A stretch of DNA of 64,000 nt from Acidimicrobiia bacterium (GCA_036396535.1 DASWKR010000065.1:107870-171869), one strand, 5' to 3'. Positions 8,388-17,093 are shown, counted from the first letter of the stretch. Notes: generated by a model from the sequence alone, not told the origin. Translations and numbers: made by a program.

Positions 8388-9725
8388 ATGTTCGACTCGC
8401 TCAACTCCCGATTCGGCGACGTGTTCTCGCGACTGCGTGGCAAGGGCAGGCTCTCCGAGGACGACGTCAAGGCGTCGTTGCGCGAGGTCAGGCTCGCCCT
8501 GCTCGAAGCCGACGTGAACGTCAACGTCGTGAAGTCGTTCCTCGGCCGGGTCCAAGAGCGGGCGGTCGGCTCGGACGTCCTGGGGAGCCTGACGCCCGGG
8601 CAGCAGGTCATCAAGATCGTCCACGAGGAGCTCGTGGCCACCCTCGGTGAGGAGGCGGCCCAACTGGCCCGGCCGGCGTCCCCGCCTCTCGTGATCCTGG
8701 TGGTCGGCTTGCAGGGATCCGGCAAGACGACGACGGCAGCCAAGCTCGCCGCCCACCTCAAATCGCGGGGACGGCGCCCTCTCCTCGTCGCCGCCGACCT
8801 GCAGCGCCCTGCGGCGGTCGACCAGCTCGAGACGCTCGGTAGGCGCGTCGGCGTGCCGGTGTTCGTCGACCGGGGAGGCAAGCCACCGAAGGTCGCCAAG
8901 GCCGCAGTGCGGCGAGCCCGCCAGGAGGGCGAGAACGTCGTCATCATCGACACGGCAGGACGCTTGCAGATCGACGAGGCTCTCATGAGGGAGCTGGCAG
9001 CCGTTCGGAAGGCGAGCGACCCCCACGAGACGCTGCTCGTCGTCGATGCGATGACCGGCCAGGAGGCGGTCGGCGTCGCCCAAGGCTTCCTGGCGCACAC
9101 CGACATCACGGGACTCGTGCTGACCAAGCTCGACGGAGATGCCAGGGGAGGCGCCGCCATCTCGGCTCGTGAGGTGACGGGGCGCCCGATCAAGTTCGTC
9201 GGCCTCGGCGAGGGACTGGGCGACCTCGACGTCTTCCATCCGGATCGGATGGCGTCCCGCATCCTCGGGATGGGTGACGTGCTCACCCTCATCGAGAAGG
9301 CGGAGGAGGCGTTCGACGAGGATCAGGCGCGGGTGGCGGCGGACAAGCTCCGCAGGGCGAGCTTCGATCTCGAGGACTTCCTCGACCAGTTCCAGCAGCT
9401 GAGGAAGATGGGGCCGCTCAAGCAACTGGTTAGTATGTTGCCCGGCATCGGGCAGGAATTGCGCGACGTCGAGGTCGACGAGCGCGACCTCAATCGGGTG
9501 GAGGCCATAATCCGCTCGATGACGCCGGCGGAGCGGCACGACCCGAGGCTGATCAACGGCAGCAGGAAGCGCCGCATCGCGACCGGGTCGGGGACGAAGC
9601 CGCAGGATGTCAACAGGGTCCTGAAGCAGTTCTCCGAGGCACAGAAGATGATGAAGGCGATCGCCGGCGGCAAGAGCCCCATACCGGGGCTTGCATTGCC
9701 GGGGATGGGCCGCAAGAAGAGGTGA
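8388..9725 (+). CDS. ffh: Signal recognition particle protein, GTPase (SRP54/Ffh)
   Basis: Binds 4.5S RNA and signal sequences of nascent chains and docks with FtsY for co-translational membrane targeting. 445 residues: N-domain helices (1-90), then G domain with GLQGSGKTTTAAKLA, DTAGR, TKLDGDARGG and GLGEGLGDL. The methionine-containing M domain (about 300-445) ends GLALPGMGRKKR. The start is chosen by homology (MFDSLNSRF). It begins the ffh-rpsP-khpA-rimM run, 4 nt before rpsP. Confidence 0.97.
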   Translation: MFDSLNSRFGDVFSRLRGKGRLSEDDVKASLREVRLALLEADVNVNVVKSFLGRVQERAVGSDVLGSLTPGQQVIKIVHEELVATLGEEAAQLARPASPPLVILVVGLQGSGKTTTAAKLAAHLKSRGRRPLLVAADLQRPAAVDQLETLGRRVGVPVFVDRGGKPPKVAKAAVRRARQEGENVVIIDTAGRLQIDEALMRELAAVRKASDPHETLLVVDAMTGQEAVGVAQGFLAHTDITGLVLTKLDGDARGGAAISAREVTGRPIKFVGLGEGLGDLDVFHPDRMASRILGMGDVLTLIEKAEEAFDEDQARVAADKLRRASFDLEDFLDQFQQLRKMGPLKQLVSMLPGIGQELRDVEVDERDLNRVEAIIRSMTPAERHDPRLINGSRKRRIATGSGTKPQDVNRVLKQFSEAQKMMKAIAGGKSPIPGLALPGMGRKKR

Positions 9726-9729
9726 GTAG

Positions 9730-10425
9730 ATGCCGGTGAGGATCCGCCTGACGCGGTTGGGTAAGAAGAAGCAGCCGACGTACCGGGTCGTCGTCGTCGA
9801 CTCGCGCCGGCCGCGCGACGGGGCCTACATCGAGCAGATCGGACGTTACGACCCGCGCCAGGACCCCTCCCTCATCGAGATCGACAACGAGAAGGCGGTC
9901 GACTGGCTCCGCAAGGGCGCCCAGCCGAGCGAGAGGGCCAGGAAGCTGCTCGAGGTGAGTGGAGCCTGGACCCAGTTCCGGGTGTCGAGAGGGGACATCC
10001 ACACCATCGAACCGCCGAAGCCGGTCGTCTCTCCTGAGCGGGAGATCCACGTCGTCGGCGAGGTCGCCGAGTCGGCGGACGAGGTCGAGACCGAGCTCGC
10101 GACCGGCGTCGAGACCGATCCGGCGGAGGGCGAGGCCGAGATCACCGCGGGAGCGGCGGAGCACGGCGCCGCCGCGCAGGGCGCTGCGGCGTACAACGCC
10201 GAGCTCGAGCCGGACGGTATGGACGCCGCAGCAGAGGACGCCGCAGCAGAGGACGCCGCAGCAGAGGACACCGCAGCAGAGGACACCGGGGCGCAGGCCG
10301 GTGCGGGTGCATCCGAAGAAGCCCCCGACATCGAGGGAGTGCTCGGCTCGATCGAGGACCAGTCGGGCGGCGACGTCGCCGACGACGCCATCGCGCAGCC
10401 TGACGAGGAGGATGAGCAGACGTGA
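9730..10425 (+). CDS. rpsP: Ribosomal protein S16 with long acidic C-terminal tail
   Basis: Residues 1-80 are a canonical bS16 (MPVRIRLTRLGKKKQPTYR, GRYDPR, AVDWLRKGAQP), needed for 30S assembly. The protein then continues to 231 residues instead of the usual 80-140. The extra 145 or so residues are rich in Ala, Glu and Asp and include a pentapeptide repeat of the AAAED type, encoded by four 15-bp tandem units at 10222-10281. Extended S16 tails occur in actinobacteria, but this one is long. The stop overlaps the khpA start (GTGA). Confidence 0.95.
   Translation: MPVRIRLTRLGKKKQPTYRVVVVDSRRPRDGAYIEQIGRYDPRQDPSLIEIDNEKAVDWLRKGAQPSERARKLLEVSGAWTQFRVSRGDIHTIEPPKPVVSPEREIHVVGEVAESADEVETELATGVETDPAEGEAEITAGAAEHGAAAQGAAAYNAELEPDGMDAAAEDAAAEDAAAEDTAAEDTGAQAGAGASEEAPDIEGVLGSIEDQSGGDVADDAIAQPDEEDEQT
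10222..10281 (+). repeat. Four 15-bp in-frame tandem repeats within rpsP
   Basis: The unit GACGCCGCAGCAGAG is repeated four times, with one substitution in the last copy. It encodes the DAAAE pentapeptide run of the S16 tail. The length is a multiple of three, so copy-number change would keep the frame. Confidence 0.85.
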
Positions 10426-10673
10426 GCAAAGGTGACATCGTCGAGCGGGTCGTGCGGTACATCACGGAGCAGATCGTCGACGATGCCTCGTCCGTGCAGG
10501 TCGAGGTGGTCGACGACGGCGAGGATGCCGTTCTCGCCGAGGTGAAGACGGCCAAGCCCGACATGGGGCGGGTCATCGGCCGACGGGGAAGGGTGGCGAG
10601 GGCGATCAGGCTGGTCGCCAAGGCTGCCGGTGATGAGGAGGGTCTCGACGCCCAGGTCGAGTTCCTCGACTGA
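10422..10673 (+). CDS. khpA: KH-domain RNA-binding protein KhpA (YlqC type)
   Basis: 83 residues forming a single KH domain with the GxxG loop in DMGRVIGRRGRVARAIR. KhpA proteins bind RNA and, with KhpB, influence cell-size and division transcripts in Gram-positives. The rpsP-khpA-rimM-trmD context is the standard location. The GTG start overlaps the rpsP stop. Confidence 0.92.
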   Translation: MSKGDIVERVVRYITEQIVDDASSVQVEVVDDGEDAVLAEVKTAKPDMGRVIGRRGRVARAIRLVAKAAGDEEGLDAQVEFLD

Positions 10674-10677
10674 CGTC

Positions 10678-11199
10678 GTGTACGACCCTGACGAGGGGCG
10701 GGTCTCGGTCGGTTACGTCCGCAGGGCGCACGGACTCCGTGGCGAGGTGCTCGTGAGGGTCCTCACGGACAACCCAGGTCGGTTCGTCTCCGGGGCGACC
10801 TTCTACACGGACGACGATCCTCCGGTCCACCTGGTGGTTTCGACCGTCCGCCAGCACACGGACGGGCTCATCGTGGCATTCGAGGAGATCCCGGGCCGCG
10901 AGCAGGCCGAGCAGCTCCAGGGCTCGACGCTCACGATCGGTGCATCGGAGCGTCGTGAGCTCGGACCGGACGAGTACTGGCCCGAAGACCTGGCGGGCCT
11001 GGCCGCCATCGACCCTTCGGGTAATCACCTCGGGTCGATCTCCGGAGTCGTGTTCGGGGATGCCCAGGACCGGCTCGTCGTGGAGACACCCGGCGGAGCC
11101 CTCGTCGACGTGCCTTTCGTCGAGGCCATCGTGCGTGACGTCCATCCGTCGCTGGGGCACGTCGTCATCGATCCGCCGGAAGGCCTCTTCGAGCTCTGA
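10678..11199 (+). CDS. rimM: Ribosome maturation factor RimM
   Basis: Assists maturation of the 30S head by binding S19. From GTG 10678 the protein has 173 residues: N-terminal RimM domain (VGYVRRAHGLRGEVLVR) and a C-terminal PRC barrel (GGALVDVPFVEAIVRDV). The frame is open 16 codons further up into khpA, but homology begins at VSVGYVRRAHG. The usual neighbour trmD is displaced about 4.8 kb downstream by an insertion of other genes. Confidence 0.93.
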   Translation: MYDPDEGRVSVGYVRRAHGLRGEVLVRVLTDNPGRFVSGATFYTDDDPPVHLVVSTVRQHTDGLIVAFEEIPGREQAEQLQGSTLTIGASERRELGPDEYWPEDLAGLAAIDPSGNHLGSISGVVFGDAQDRLVVETPGGALVDVPFVEAIVRDVHPSLGHVVIDPPEGLFEL

Positions 11200-11216
11200 G
11201 CATCTCCGGCGAGACC

Positions 11217-11222
11217 TATCCT
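11217..11222 (+). promoter_or_regulatory. -10 box for the ATP-grasp gene, leaderless spacing
   Basis: TATCCT ends 6 nt before ATG 11229; there is no Shine-Dalgarno sequence in between. Confidence 0.5.
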
Positions 11223-11228
11223 CGAGCG

Positions 11229-12590
11229 ATGGAAGCAATCGACGAGGCGATGCGCCGGATCGTCCACGGACGACGCTGGATCGTCGCCTTCGACGTGTCG
11301 GCGGCCGCCGCCGACACCGTCGAGAGGCTGCGTCGTTGGGGTGCGTCGGACGTGCTCGTCGTCTCGGCGACGGAGGGCCTCGGTGACCAGCCGGCCGGGG
11401 TGCTGGTCCACCACACGAGGTCGCGCGGCGCCACCATCATCGACGGGATCCGCGCATACTTCCGGTCGATCGCGCAGCCTGCTCCGGAGTTGGCGCGCCT
11501 CGTCGACGAGTTCGACCCCGACGGAGCAGCCCTCGTCCTCGCCCCGCCATTCGCCTCAGGCGACGGCTACCTCGGTCGACGGCTCTACGGCGGCCGCCGC
11601 ATCGAGTGGACGGCCCTCGAGGACAAGACGACCGTCGACCGTCTGTGGGACGAGGCGGGTGTCCGCAGGGCGCCGAGGCGCGTGGTTGCGGTCACGGACG
11701 CCGCCCAGGCCGCCGCCGACGTCGCCGGTCCTCTCGGGACCGTGTGGGTGGCAGACAACAAGCAGGGCTGGCACGGTGGAGGGGACTACGTCAGGTGGGT
11801 ACCGGACCCGGCGGCGGCCGCCGAGGCCGCCGAGTGGTTCGCCGACCGGGCAGACCTGGTGCGGGTGATGCCGTTCCTGGACGGCCTCCCATGCTCGATC
11901 CACGGCTTCGTCACGGCGAGCGGAGCCGCCGCCTTCCGGCCGGTCGAGATGGTGGTGCTGCGACGACTCGACCGAGCCGGCTTCGTGTATGCGGGTCCCT
12001 CGACCTTCTGGGATCCGCCGGCGGACGTCAGGGAGAGCATGCGCGGCATCGCCGTGCGAGTCGGACAGCACCTGGCGCGTCGCGTCGGATACCTGGGGCC
12101 CTTCTCCGTCGACGGCGTGTGCTCCGCAGATGGATTTCTCCCCACCGAGCTCAACCCCCGCCTGTCGGCAGGAATCGGGGCTCAGACGGCCGGCATGGAC
12201 ATTCCGCTCGAGATGATGACCATGGCTCTCATCGAAGGCGATCTCGACATCGACGCCGAGTGGCTCGAGCGCCGCGTCGTCGACTGGGCGGACTCTCACC
12301 GAGTCGGCGGGATGGGGCTTCCGGTCGACGTGGGGGCCGAGCCGGCATCGACCCACCTCCGCTTTGTCGGCGGCGTCGCACAGGAGACGACCGCCGAGGC
12401 GGCGGAAGCCACGATGGAGATCGGTCCGGCTCCGACCGGCGGCTTCGTCCGCATGCGCCTGCTGGCCGAACGCGTCGGCGTGGGGGGCTCGAGCGCTCCG
12501 TATGCCGTGGCTGCGGCGGCCCTGGCAGCCACCATGTGGGGGATCACGGTGCCGCCCCTGGCCGCGGCGCTCGACCGCTGCTCAGAGTGA
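11229..12590 (+). CDS. ATP-grasp domain protein of unknown substrate
   Basis: 453 residues. The central part looks like an ATP-grasp ligase: a lid region near VWVADNKQGWHGGGDYVRWV, then GPFSVDGVCSADGFLPTELNPRL (about 296-318), where the acidic and Asn residues would bind Mg-ATP. The first 120 residues resemble the Rossmann-like domain that usually precedes ATP-grasp (SAAAADTVERLRRWGASDVLVV). No substrate can be named. It has its own promoter and sits between rimM and a minus-strand block, overlapping the HIT gene by 9 bp at its 3' end. Confidence 0.72.
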   Translation: MEAIDEAMRRIVHGRRWIVAFDVSAAAADTVERLRRWGASDVLVVSATEGLGDQPAGVLVHHTRSRGATIIDGIRAYFRSIAQPAPELARLVDEFDPDGAALVLAPPFASGDGYLGRRLYGGRRIEWTALEDKTTVDRLWDEAGVRRAPRRVVAVTDAAQAAADVAGPLGTVWVADNKQGWHGGGDYVRWVPDPAAAAEAAEWFADRADLVRVMPFLDGLPCSIHGFVTASGAAAFRPVEMVVLRRLDRAGFVYAGPSTFWDPPADVRESMRGIAVRVGQHLARRVGYLGPFSVDGVCSADGFLPTELNPRLSAGIGAQTAGMDIPLEMMTMALIEGDLDIDAEWLERRVVDWADSHRVGGMGLPVDVGAEPASTHLRFVGGVAQETTAEAAEATMEIGPAPTGGFVRMRLLAERVGVGGSSAPYAVAAAALAATMWGITVPPLAAALDRCSE

Positions 12591-12926
12591 GGTCTTGGGC
12601 TCCGCCCATCCGCCCATCATGTGAAAGTGCAGGTGGAACACCGTCTGGCCGGCGTTGGCGCCGACGTTGCTGACGAGCCGCCATCCGTCATCGACCCCTT
12701 CCGACCCTGCAACACCGGCTGCCACCGCCAGGATCTCGGCGAGCAGCTCGCCGTGTTCGGGGGCTACGTCGCCCGCCGAGTCGGCGACGTGCTCCTTCGG
12801 GATCACGAGGACGTGAACCGGGGCCGCCGGGTTGATGTCGCGAAAGGCGAGCACCCGATCGGTCTCGGCAACCCGGTCGCAAGGGATCTGGCCGGCCACG
12901 ATCTTGCAGAAGATGCAGTCCCTCAT
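12582..12926 (-). CDS. HIT-family nucleotide hydrolase (HinT-like)
   Basis: Likely purine nucleoside phosphoramidase of the histidine-triad family. From MRDCIFCKIVAG the protein has 114 residues, with the zinc-type CxxC near the N-terminus and the catalytic HLHFHMMGG at the C-terminus. An upstream ATG at 12956 would add ten residues that do not resemble the family. Follows the metallo-beta-lactamase gene in the same direction. Confidence 0.93.
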   Translation of the reverse strand: MRDCIFCKIVAGQIPCDRVAETDRVLAFRDINPAAPVHVLVIPKEHVADSAGDVAPEHGELLAEILAVAAGVAGSEGVDDGWRLVSNVGANAGQTVFHLHFHMMGGWAEPKTSL

Positions 12927-12962
12927 CGCTCTACCTCGGTCGTGCTCCCGGGACACCCCGGC

Positions 12963-13958
12963 TCAAGTTCGCTTCCTCTCGGGTAAGCGGTAGTACCACG
13001 TGCCCTCGTCGGAGAAGCGGGCGAGCTCGTCGCGACGACGCAGGTACGCCACGTGTGCCAGCGTCTCGGAGAACGCCAGGCGGGTCTCGAGAGGGTTGAG
13101 GTTGGGTCTGAAGATCGCCTCGAGGATCTCCCACGCCGTCGCCGGGCCTGCCCGTAGGAATTGGAGGATGCCGCCGAGTCTCCGCTCGTGGTGGAGCGCG
13201 ATCTGCCTGGCGCGCAGGCTGCCGCGGTCGAGGACGGCGACATGGGCGGGATACGTGAGGCCGATCTCCATGCGCTCGATGAGCGCCAGCGATGACAAGT
13301 AGTCGCCGAGCGGATCCTCGTCACGGTGGTACTGGATGACGGGAGTGATCCTCGAGAGGACGTGGTCACCCGAGAAGAGGGCCCCGGTCAGAGAGTCGAC
13401 GAGGCAGATGTGGGTCCGCTCGTGGCCGGGGGTGTGGATGACGTCGAGCCGTCTCCCGTCGGCCACGGGGATCTCGTCGCCGCCGGCAACCATGGCATCC
13501 GGCTCGACCATCGTGCCCGCCCAGTCGGGCCGCGGCTCGTCGGCGCCGATCATCTCCCTGACGTCGTCGGGGACACCGTGCTCGCCGGCGAAGTCGTGGA
13601 GCTCGGCCCGGTACAGCGACCAGTCGTTGTAGAAGGGCAAGGCGTCTGCTGCGCTCTCGTGCATGACGAGGCGGCATCCGATCTCGTCGACGAGCTCTGC
13701 GGCGAGCCCGATGTGATCGGGGTGCATGTGAGTCCCGACCAGCGTCACCACGTCTCCCAGGTCGTGACCGACGGCCGCGACGCCTCGCTCGAGTGCCGCC
13801 TTGCCGTCTCTCGTCGCAACGCCGCAGTCGACGAGGGTCAGGCCGCCCCCGCCTTCGATGACGTATGCGTTCGTCCATCGGAGGGCAGGGAAGGGAAGGG
13901 GGAGCGGGATCGACCACACCCCGTGGCCGAGCGGCGTCGCGACGCCTTCTTGGCTCAC
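12963..13958 (-). CDS. Metallo-beta-lactamase-fold hydrolase with C-terminal winged helix
   Basis: 331 residues. Metal-binding motifs are THMHPDHIG (HxHxDH), HTPGHERTHI and FSGDHVL. The C-terminal 100 residues (LRARQIALHHERR onward) form a helical winged-helix-like part as in LACTB2/RNase-like relatives. The substrate is unknown; thioesterase, glyoxalase-like or nuclease activity are all possible. The GTG start overlaps the dodecin stop (GTGA), and HIT follows after 36 bp. Confidence 0.85.
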   Translation of the reverse strand: MSQEGVATPLGHGVWSIPLPLPFPALRWTNAYVIEGGGGLTLVDCGVATRDGKAALERGVAAVGHDLGDVVTLVGTHMHPDHIGLAAELVDEIGCRLVMHESAADALPFYNDWSLYRAELHDFAGEHGVPDDVREMIGADEPRPDWAGTMVEPDAMVAGGDEIPVADGRRLDVIHTPGHERTHICLVDSLTGALFSGDHVLSRITPVIQYHRDEDPLGDYLSSLALIERMEIGLTYPAHVAVLDRGSLRARQIALHHERRLGGILQFLRAGPATAWEILEAIFRPNLNPLETRLAFSETLAHVAYLRRRDELARFSDEGTWYYRLPERKRT

Positions 13959-14176
13959 CCGTGCACGCTCTCGCGAACCCCGAAGGTGATGTCGAGCGTG
14001 ACGTCGTAAGACTCGGGGAGGCCGGAGTCCGAGACCGTCCCGCCGAGCTTCACGACCTCGAACGATGCGATGTCCGCGATGGTGAGGGCTGCCCTGCCGA
14101 GGACGGTCGTGATGGCGTCTTCTATCGAGTTGCTCGACCCGCCGCTGAGGCGAATCGTCTTGGTGACCCCCGTCAT
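13955..14176 (-). CDS. Dodecin-family flavin-binding protein
   Basis: 73 residues matching dodecin, a small dodecamer-forming flavin store: KTIRLSGGSSNSIEDA, a central helix, then the beta-strand FEVVKLGGTV and a final YDVTLDITFGV. The ATG at 14176 is preceded by AAAGGA. The stop overlaps the start of the metallo-beta-lactamase gene, so the two are coupled. Confidence 0.85.
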   Translation of the reverse strand: MTGVTKTIRLSGGSSNSIEDAITTVLGRAALTIADIASFEVVKLGGTVSDSGLPESYDVTLDITFGVRESVHG

Positions 14177-14216
14177 GGCAATCCTTTCTCGGTGACGGCC
14201 TGCCCGATGCACCCCC

Positions 14217-14222
14217 AGGCTA
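14217..14222 (-). promoter_or_regulatory. Candidate -10 box for the dodecin operon
   Basis: TAGCCT on the minus strand, 40 nt before the dodecin ATG, leaving room for the AAAGGA ribosome-binding site. Confidence 0.3.
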
Positions 14223-14240
14223 ATGGGCGTCGATTCCGGT

Positions 14241-15161
14241 TCACCGAACGTCGAGGGTGACCCCGACCCCGACGAAGGAACCGTCCTCGGGGTCGTCCGA
14301 GCCGACGGTGAGCTCGGCTGCTCCGAATGGGCCGTCCTCCGGTAGGCCGATCGTCGCCTCGAACTCACCCCAGGTCTCGGCCCAGTCGGCCGCCGTGGCG
14401 ACCACTTCCTGCGTGAGCGTCCCGTCCGTCAACCTGGCGACGACGTTGCCCTCGAACGTCCTGGCGTATCCGTGAACGACGATCGGATACTCCGCAGGGC
14501 CCGGGAGCGGCGACAAGAGGACGAGCTCGGGCGTCACCTCCGGGGAGCCGAGCAGCGGGGCGCCGTCCTCGACGGGCCGCACGTCGACCACGAGGCGCGC
14601 CGGATCGAGCACGAGGAGGCCGCGTGCTGCGACCGCCTCCGCCATGTGGAGATCGACGGCGAGGGCACCGCCGAGTGTCCGGTAGACGAACGCCCTGGTC
14701 ACGAGGGAACCTTCGAAGAGCGTGTCCGCCACGGCCGTCGTGGTCATCTCGGGCGGCAGGGCCACCGTGACGACCCCGAGCCCGGCATCGACTGCCACCT
14801 CGGAAGCGCCGAGCATGGCTGCGGGTGAGCCTCCTGCCGTCTGAAGGTCGATCACGATGCGCTCACATCCGCCGTGGGCGGCGAAGCGGATGCCGCCGAC
14901 CACTGCGGCATCTCCGGTGCCCGACCCGAACGTCCCGGCGATGCCGGATGACGAGAATGGGGTGTCGCCGTCGAGGCACGGGGGCGGGCCCTCGCTCGTA
15001 GACGACGCCTGGACCACGGTGGTGTCGACCGGTGGGGTGGTGGTCGATGTCGGCTCGGGGGAGGCGGTCGTCGGAGGAGGCGTCGTCACGGTCTCCGTCG
15101 GCTCGGCGCACCCGACGAGGGCGATTGCCGCCACGACGACGATCGGGAGAGCGCGCAGCAT
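14241..15161 (-). CDS. Lipoprotein with AMIN-like and Gmad2 domains
   Basis: 306 residues. A signal sequence ends in the lipobox LVGC (Cys18), then a Thr/Pro-rich linker (about 20-60). Residues 65-200 look like the AMIN-type beta domain seen in actinobacterial lipoproteins (GCERIVIDL, VDLHMAEAV, RLVVDVRPV). The C-terminal 90 residues match the immunoglobulin-like Gmad2 domain (YPIVVHGYARTFEGNVVARL, GPFGAAELTVGSDDPEDGS). It is probably anchored on the outer face of the membrane and cell-wall associated. No enzyme motif. Confidence 0.78.
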   Translation of the reverse strand: MLRALPIVVVAAIALVGCAEPTETVTTPPPTTASPEPTSTTTPPVDTTVVQASSTSEGPPPCLDGDTPFSSSGIAGTFGSGTGDAAVVGGIRFAAHGGCERIVIDLQTAGGSPAAMLGASEVAVDAGLGVVTVALPPEMTTTAVADTLFEGSLVTRAFVYRTLGGALAVDLHMAEAVAARGLLVLDPARLVVDVRPVEDGAPLLGSPEVTPELVLLSPLPGPAEYPIVVHGYARTFEGNVVARLTDGTLTQEVVATAADWAETWGEFEATIGLPEDGPFGAAELTVGSDDPEDGSFVGVGVTLDVR

Positions 15162-15169
15162 CGGTATCG

Positions 15170-15175
15170 AGGATA
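15170..15175 (-). promoter_or_regulatory. -10 box for the Gmad2 lipoprotein, leaderless spacing
   Basis: TATCCT on the minus strand, 8 nt before the ATG at 15161. Confidence 0.45.
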
Positions 15176-15201
15176 GGCAGGGGTCCGGATTGCGCCCTTG
15201 A

Positions 15202-15933
15202 TCAGGCTCGGTCGCGCAGCGTCACTGCCGTTCCCGAGAACGTCACGAGCAGCCGTTCCCCGACCGTGGTGTACTGCATCGACGTGCCGAGCACCGCGTG
15301 GGCACCTCGCTCGACCGCCTCCTCGACGAGTCCCTCGATCCCGAGCTCTCGGGCCCTGGCGAGTGCCGCGCCCAGCGTGCGAGCATCCGACGTGTCGTGG
15401 TCGACTGCCACCTCGGAGTTCACGACGCCGAGGTAGGTGTCGATCGCCCACACCTCGAGCTGATCGGTCGTGGCGACGATCGGGCGCCACACCGGTCGCC
15501 CCGTCTCGGCGCCGATCCACCCTTGGCGCGAAGTCGACCACTCGGCGCCCCATCGGCTACCGAGCCCGTATTCGCCACCTGCCACCGCCGGTACCGGGCC
15601 GCGGGCGCCGGTGCGCCCGGGGCGCAGGTCGACGAGGGTCGCTCGGGACGCCCGGATCGCCACCGCCAGACCGGGAGAAGGCGACGCGTCCGCCATCGGA
15701 GGCGTCACCATGTTCTCGTCGAGTCCGAGGTCGACCGTGATGATCGGCTCGTCGCTCTCCGTCTCGTCGAATGGTTCGACAGGACGCCGGCGGCTCCCGT
15801 TCCACGGATCGCCCGGGTCGTAGCGGTGGCCCACGGCCGAGATCGCCTGGCGCAGCCTGCTCCCCGGCCTGGGCGACTCGTGGTGCGGAGGGGCCACATC
15901 CCCGGTCCCCCTCTTCTTCTGCCCCTGGCTCAT
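15202..15933 (-). CDS. YbjQ/UPF0145-like domain protein
   Basis: 243 residues from MSQGQKKRG. The first 135 residues are polar and low in conserved motifs. The C-terminal 100 residues (TYLGVVNSEVAVDHD, ALARARELGIEGLVEEA, AHAVLGTSMQY, LVTFSGTAV) resemble the pentameric YbjQ/UPF0145 'heavy-metal-binding-like' fold, whose role is not established. It is divergent from trmD with overlapping -10 boxes. A more upstream start inside trmD is open but unlikely. Confidence 0.65.
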   Translation of the reverse strand: MSQGQKKRGTGDVAPPHHESPRPGSRLRQAISAVGHRYDPGDPWNGSRRRPVEPFDETESDEPIITVDLGLDENMVTPPMADASPSPGLAVAIRASRATLVDLRPGRTGARGPVPAVAGGEYGLGSRWGAEWSTSRQGWIGAETGRPVWRPIVATTDQLEVWAIDTYLGVVNSEVAVDHDTSDARTLGAALARARELGIEGLVEEAVERGAHAVLGTSMQYTTVGERLLVTFSGTAVTLRDRA

Positions 15934-15956
15934 GCCGCTCCGTCCCGCTAGCGGTC

Positions 15957-15967
15957 GAGGATACTCT
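15957..15967. promoter_or_regulatory. Overlapping divergent -10 boxes (trmD and YbjQ-like gene)
   Basis: Plus-strand TACTCT (15962-15967) lies 6 nt before the trmD ATG. Minus-strand TATCCT (15957-15962) faces the YbjQ-like gene. They share a base, so the two promoters should exclude each other. Confidence 0.45.
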
Positions 15968-15973
15968 TCCGCC

Positions 15974-16642
15974 ATGCGGATCAACATCATCTCGATGTTC
16001 CCCGAGTACTTCGTCTCGCCTCTCGGCGTGAGCCTCGTCGCCCGGGCGATCGAGGACGGCCGGCTCGACGTGCACCTGATCGACCTGCGCGAGCACGGCA
16101 TGGGACCCCACCGCAAGCTCGACGATGCTCCGTTCGGAGGCGGGCCCGGAATGGTGATGATGGTCGAGCCCCTGGCGGCGGCACTCGATCCGCTGGCGGG
16201 CACCCAGCGGGTTCTTCTCTCGGCGGCGGGACCCCCGCTCCGCCAGGAGGCTCTCGACCGGTGGGCGGGCCTTGCCGAGCTCACCATCGTGTGCGGCCGC
16301 TACGAAGGGGTCGACGAGCGGGTCGTCGACCACCTAGTCGACGAAGAGGTCTCGATCGGCGAGTTCGTCATGCTCGGCGGCGAGGCAGGTGCGCTGGCGA
16401 TCGTCGAGGGCGTCACCCGGCTACTCCCGGGGGTCGTGGGCAACCCGGACTCGATCGTCGCCGAGAGCTTCCGGTCCGGGCTGCTCGAAGAGCCGCACTA
16501 CACCAGGCCTGCCGAGTTCCGGGGCTGGCGCGTGCCCGACGTGCTGCTCTCCGGAGACCACGGCAAGATCGAGGAGTGGCGACGCGCCAGGCGGGCAGAG
16601 CGCACCGCAGAGCGCAGGCCGGGGATGGCGCACGGCGGCTGA
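15974..16642 (+). CDS. trmD: tRNA (guanine37-N1)-methyltransferase
   Basis: Makes m1G37 in tRNAs reading CNN/GGG codons, preventing +1 frameshifts. 222 residues from [13 protein letters not shown]. Trefoil-knot SAM-binding residues are in the segment [13 protein letters not shown], followed by [18 protein letters not shown] and a C-terminal [17 protein letters not shown] that contains the catalytic Asp. An in-frame ATG 14 codons upstream is rejected because homology begins at MRINI and a -10 box lies between. Confidence 0.96.
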   Translation: MRINIISMFPEYFVSPLGVSLVARAIEDGRLDVHLIDLREHGMGPHRKLDDAPFGGGPGMVMMVEPLAAALDPLAGTQRVLLSAAGPPLRQEALDRWAGLAELTIVCGRYEGVDERVVDHLVDEEVSIGEFVMLGGEAGALAIVEGVTRLLPGVVGNPDSIVAESFRSGLLEEPHYTRPAEFRGWRVPDVLLSGDHGKIEEWRRARRAERTAERRPGMAHGG

Positions 16643-16704
16643 GGATCGTCCCAGCCATGGCGACGTGGGGCGGGCGGGCTTTTGGCGCAGTCGCGACCGA
16701 GGCC

Positions 16705-16710
16705 TATCAT
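16705..16710 (+). promoter_or_regulatory. Candidate -10 box for rplS
   Basis: TATCAT fits TANNNT and would give a leader of about 30 nt before the GTG start at 16749. Confidence 0.4.
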
Positions 16711-16748
16711 CCATGGCCCAGTTCAGCTCTCCAGAACCCGGAGCGGTC

Positions 16749-17093
16749 GTGAACACCCTGGATCACATCGAGTCCCGATACATGCGCGACGACCTGCCCG
16801 ACTTCGGGCCGGGTGACACCGTGCGCGTGCACGTCAGGGTCATCGAGGGCGGCCGGGAGCGGGTCCAGCTCTACGAGGGCATCGTCATCGCACGCAGCGG
16901 CGGCGGGGTTCGAGAGACGTTCACGGTGCGCAAGCTGAGCTTCGGGGTCGGGGTCGAGCGCATCTTCCCGATCCACGCTCCGATCGTGCACAAGATCGAG
17001 GTGGCGAGGCGCGGCAACGTACGTCGCGCCAAGCTGTACTACCTGCGCGATCGTGTCGGCAAAGCCACGAGGATCAAGGAAAAGCGGGACTGA
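16749..17093 (+). CDS. rplS: Ribosomal protein L19
   Basis: 114 residues from GTG 16749 ([15 protein letters not shown]), the normal bL19 length. Motifs: [40 protein letters not shown] and the C-terminal [21 protein letters not shown]. An ATG 12 codons earlier (16713) would add residues foreign to the family. Its stop overlaps the proposed CTG start of lepB. Confidence 0.95.
   Translation: MNTLDHIESRYMRDDLPDFGPGDTVRVHVRVIEGGRERVQLYEGIVIARSGGGVRETFTVRKLSFGVGVERIFPIHAPIVHKIEVARRGNVRRAKLYYLRDRVGKATRIKEKRD

Noticed and set aside
8298..9539. Apparent 414-codon N-terminal extension of upp
   Set aside because: Antisense to ffh; upp homology and a -10 box place the start at 8297.
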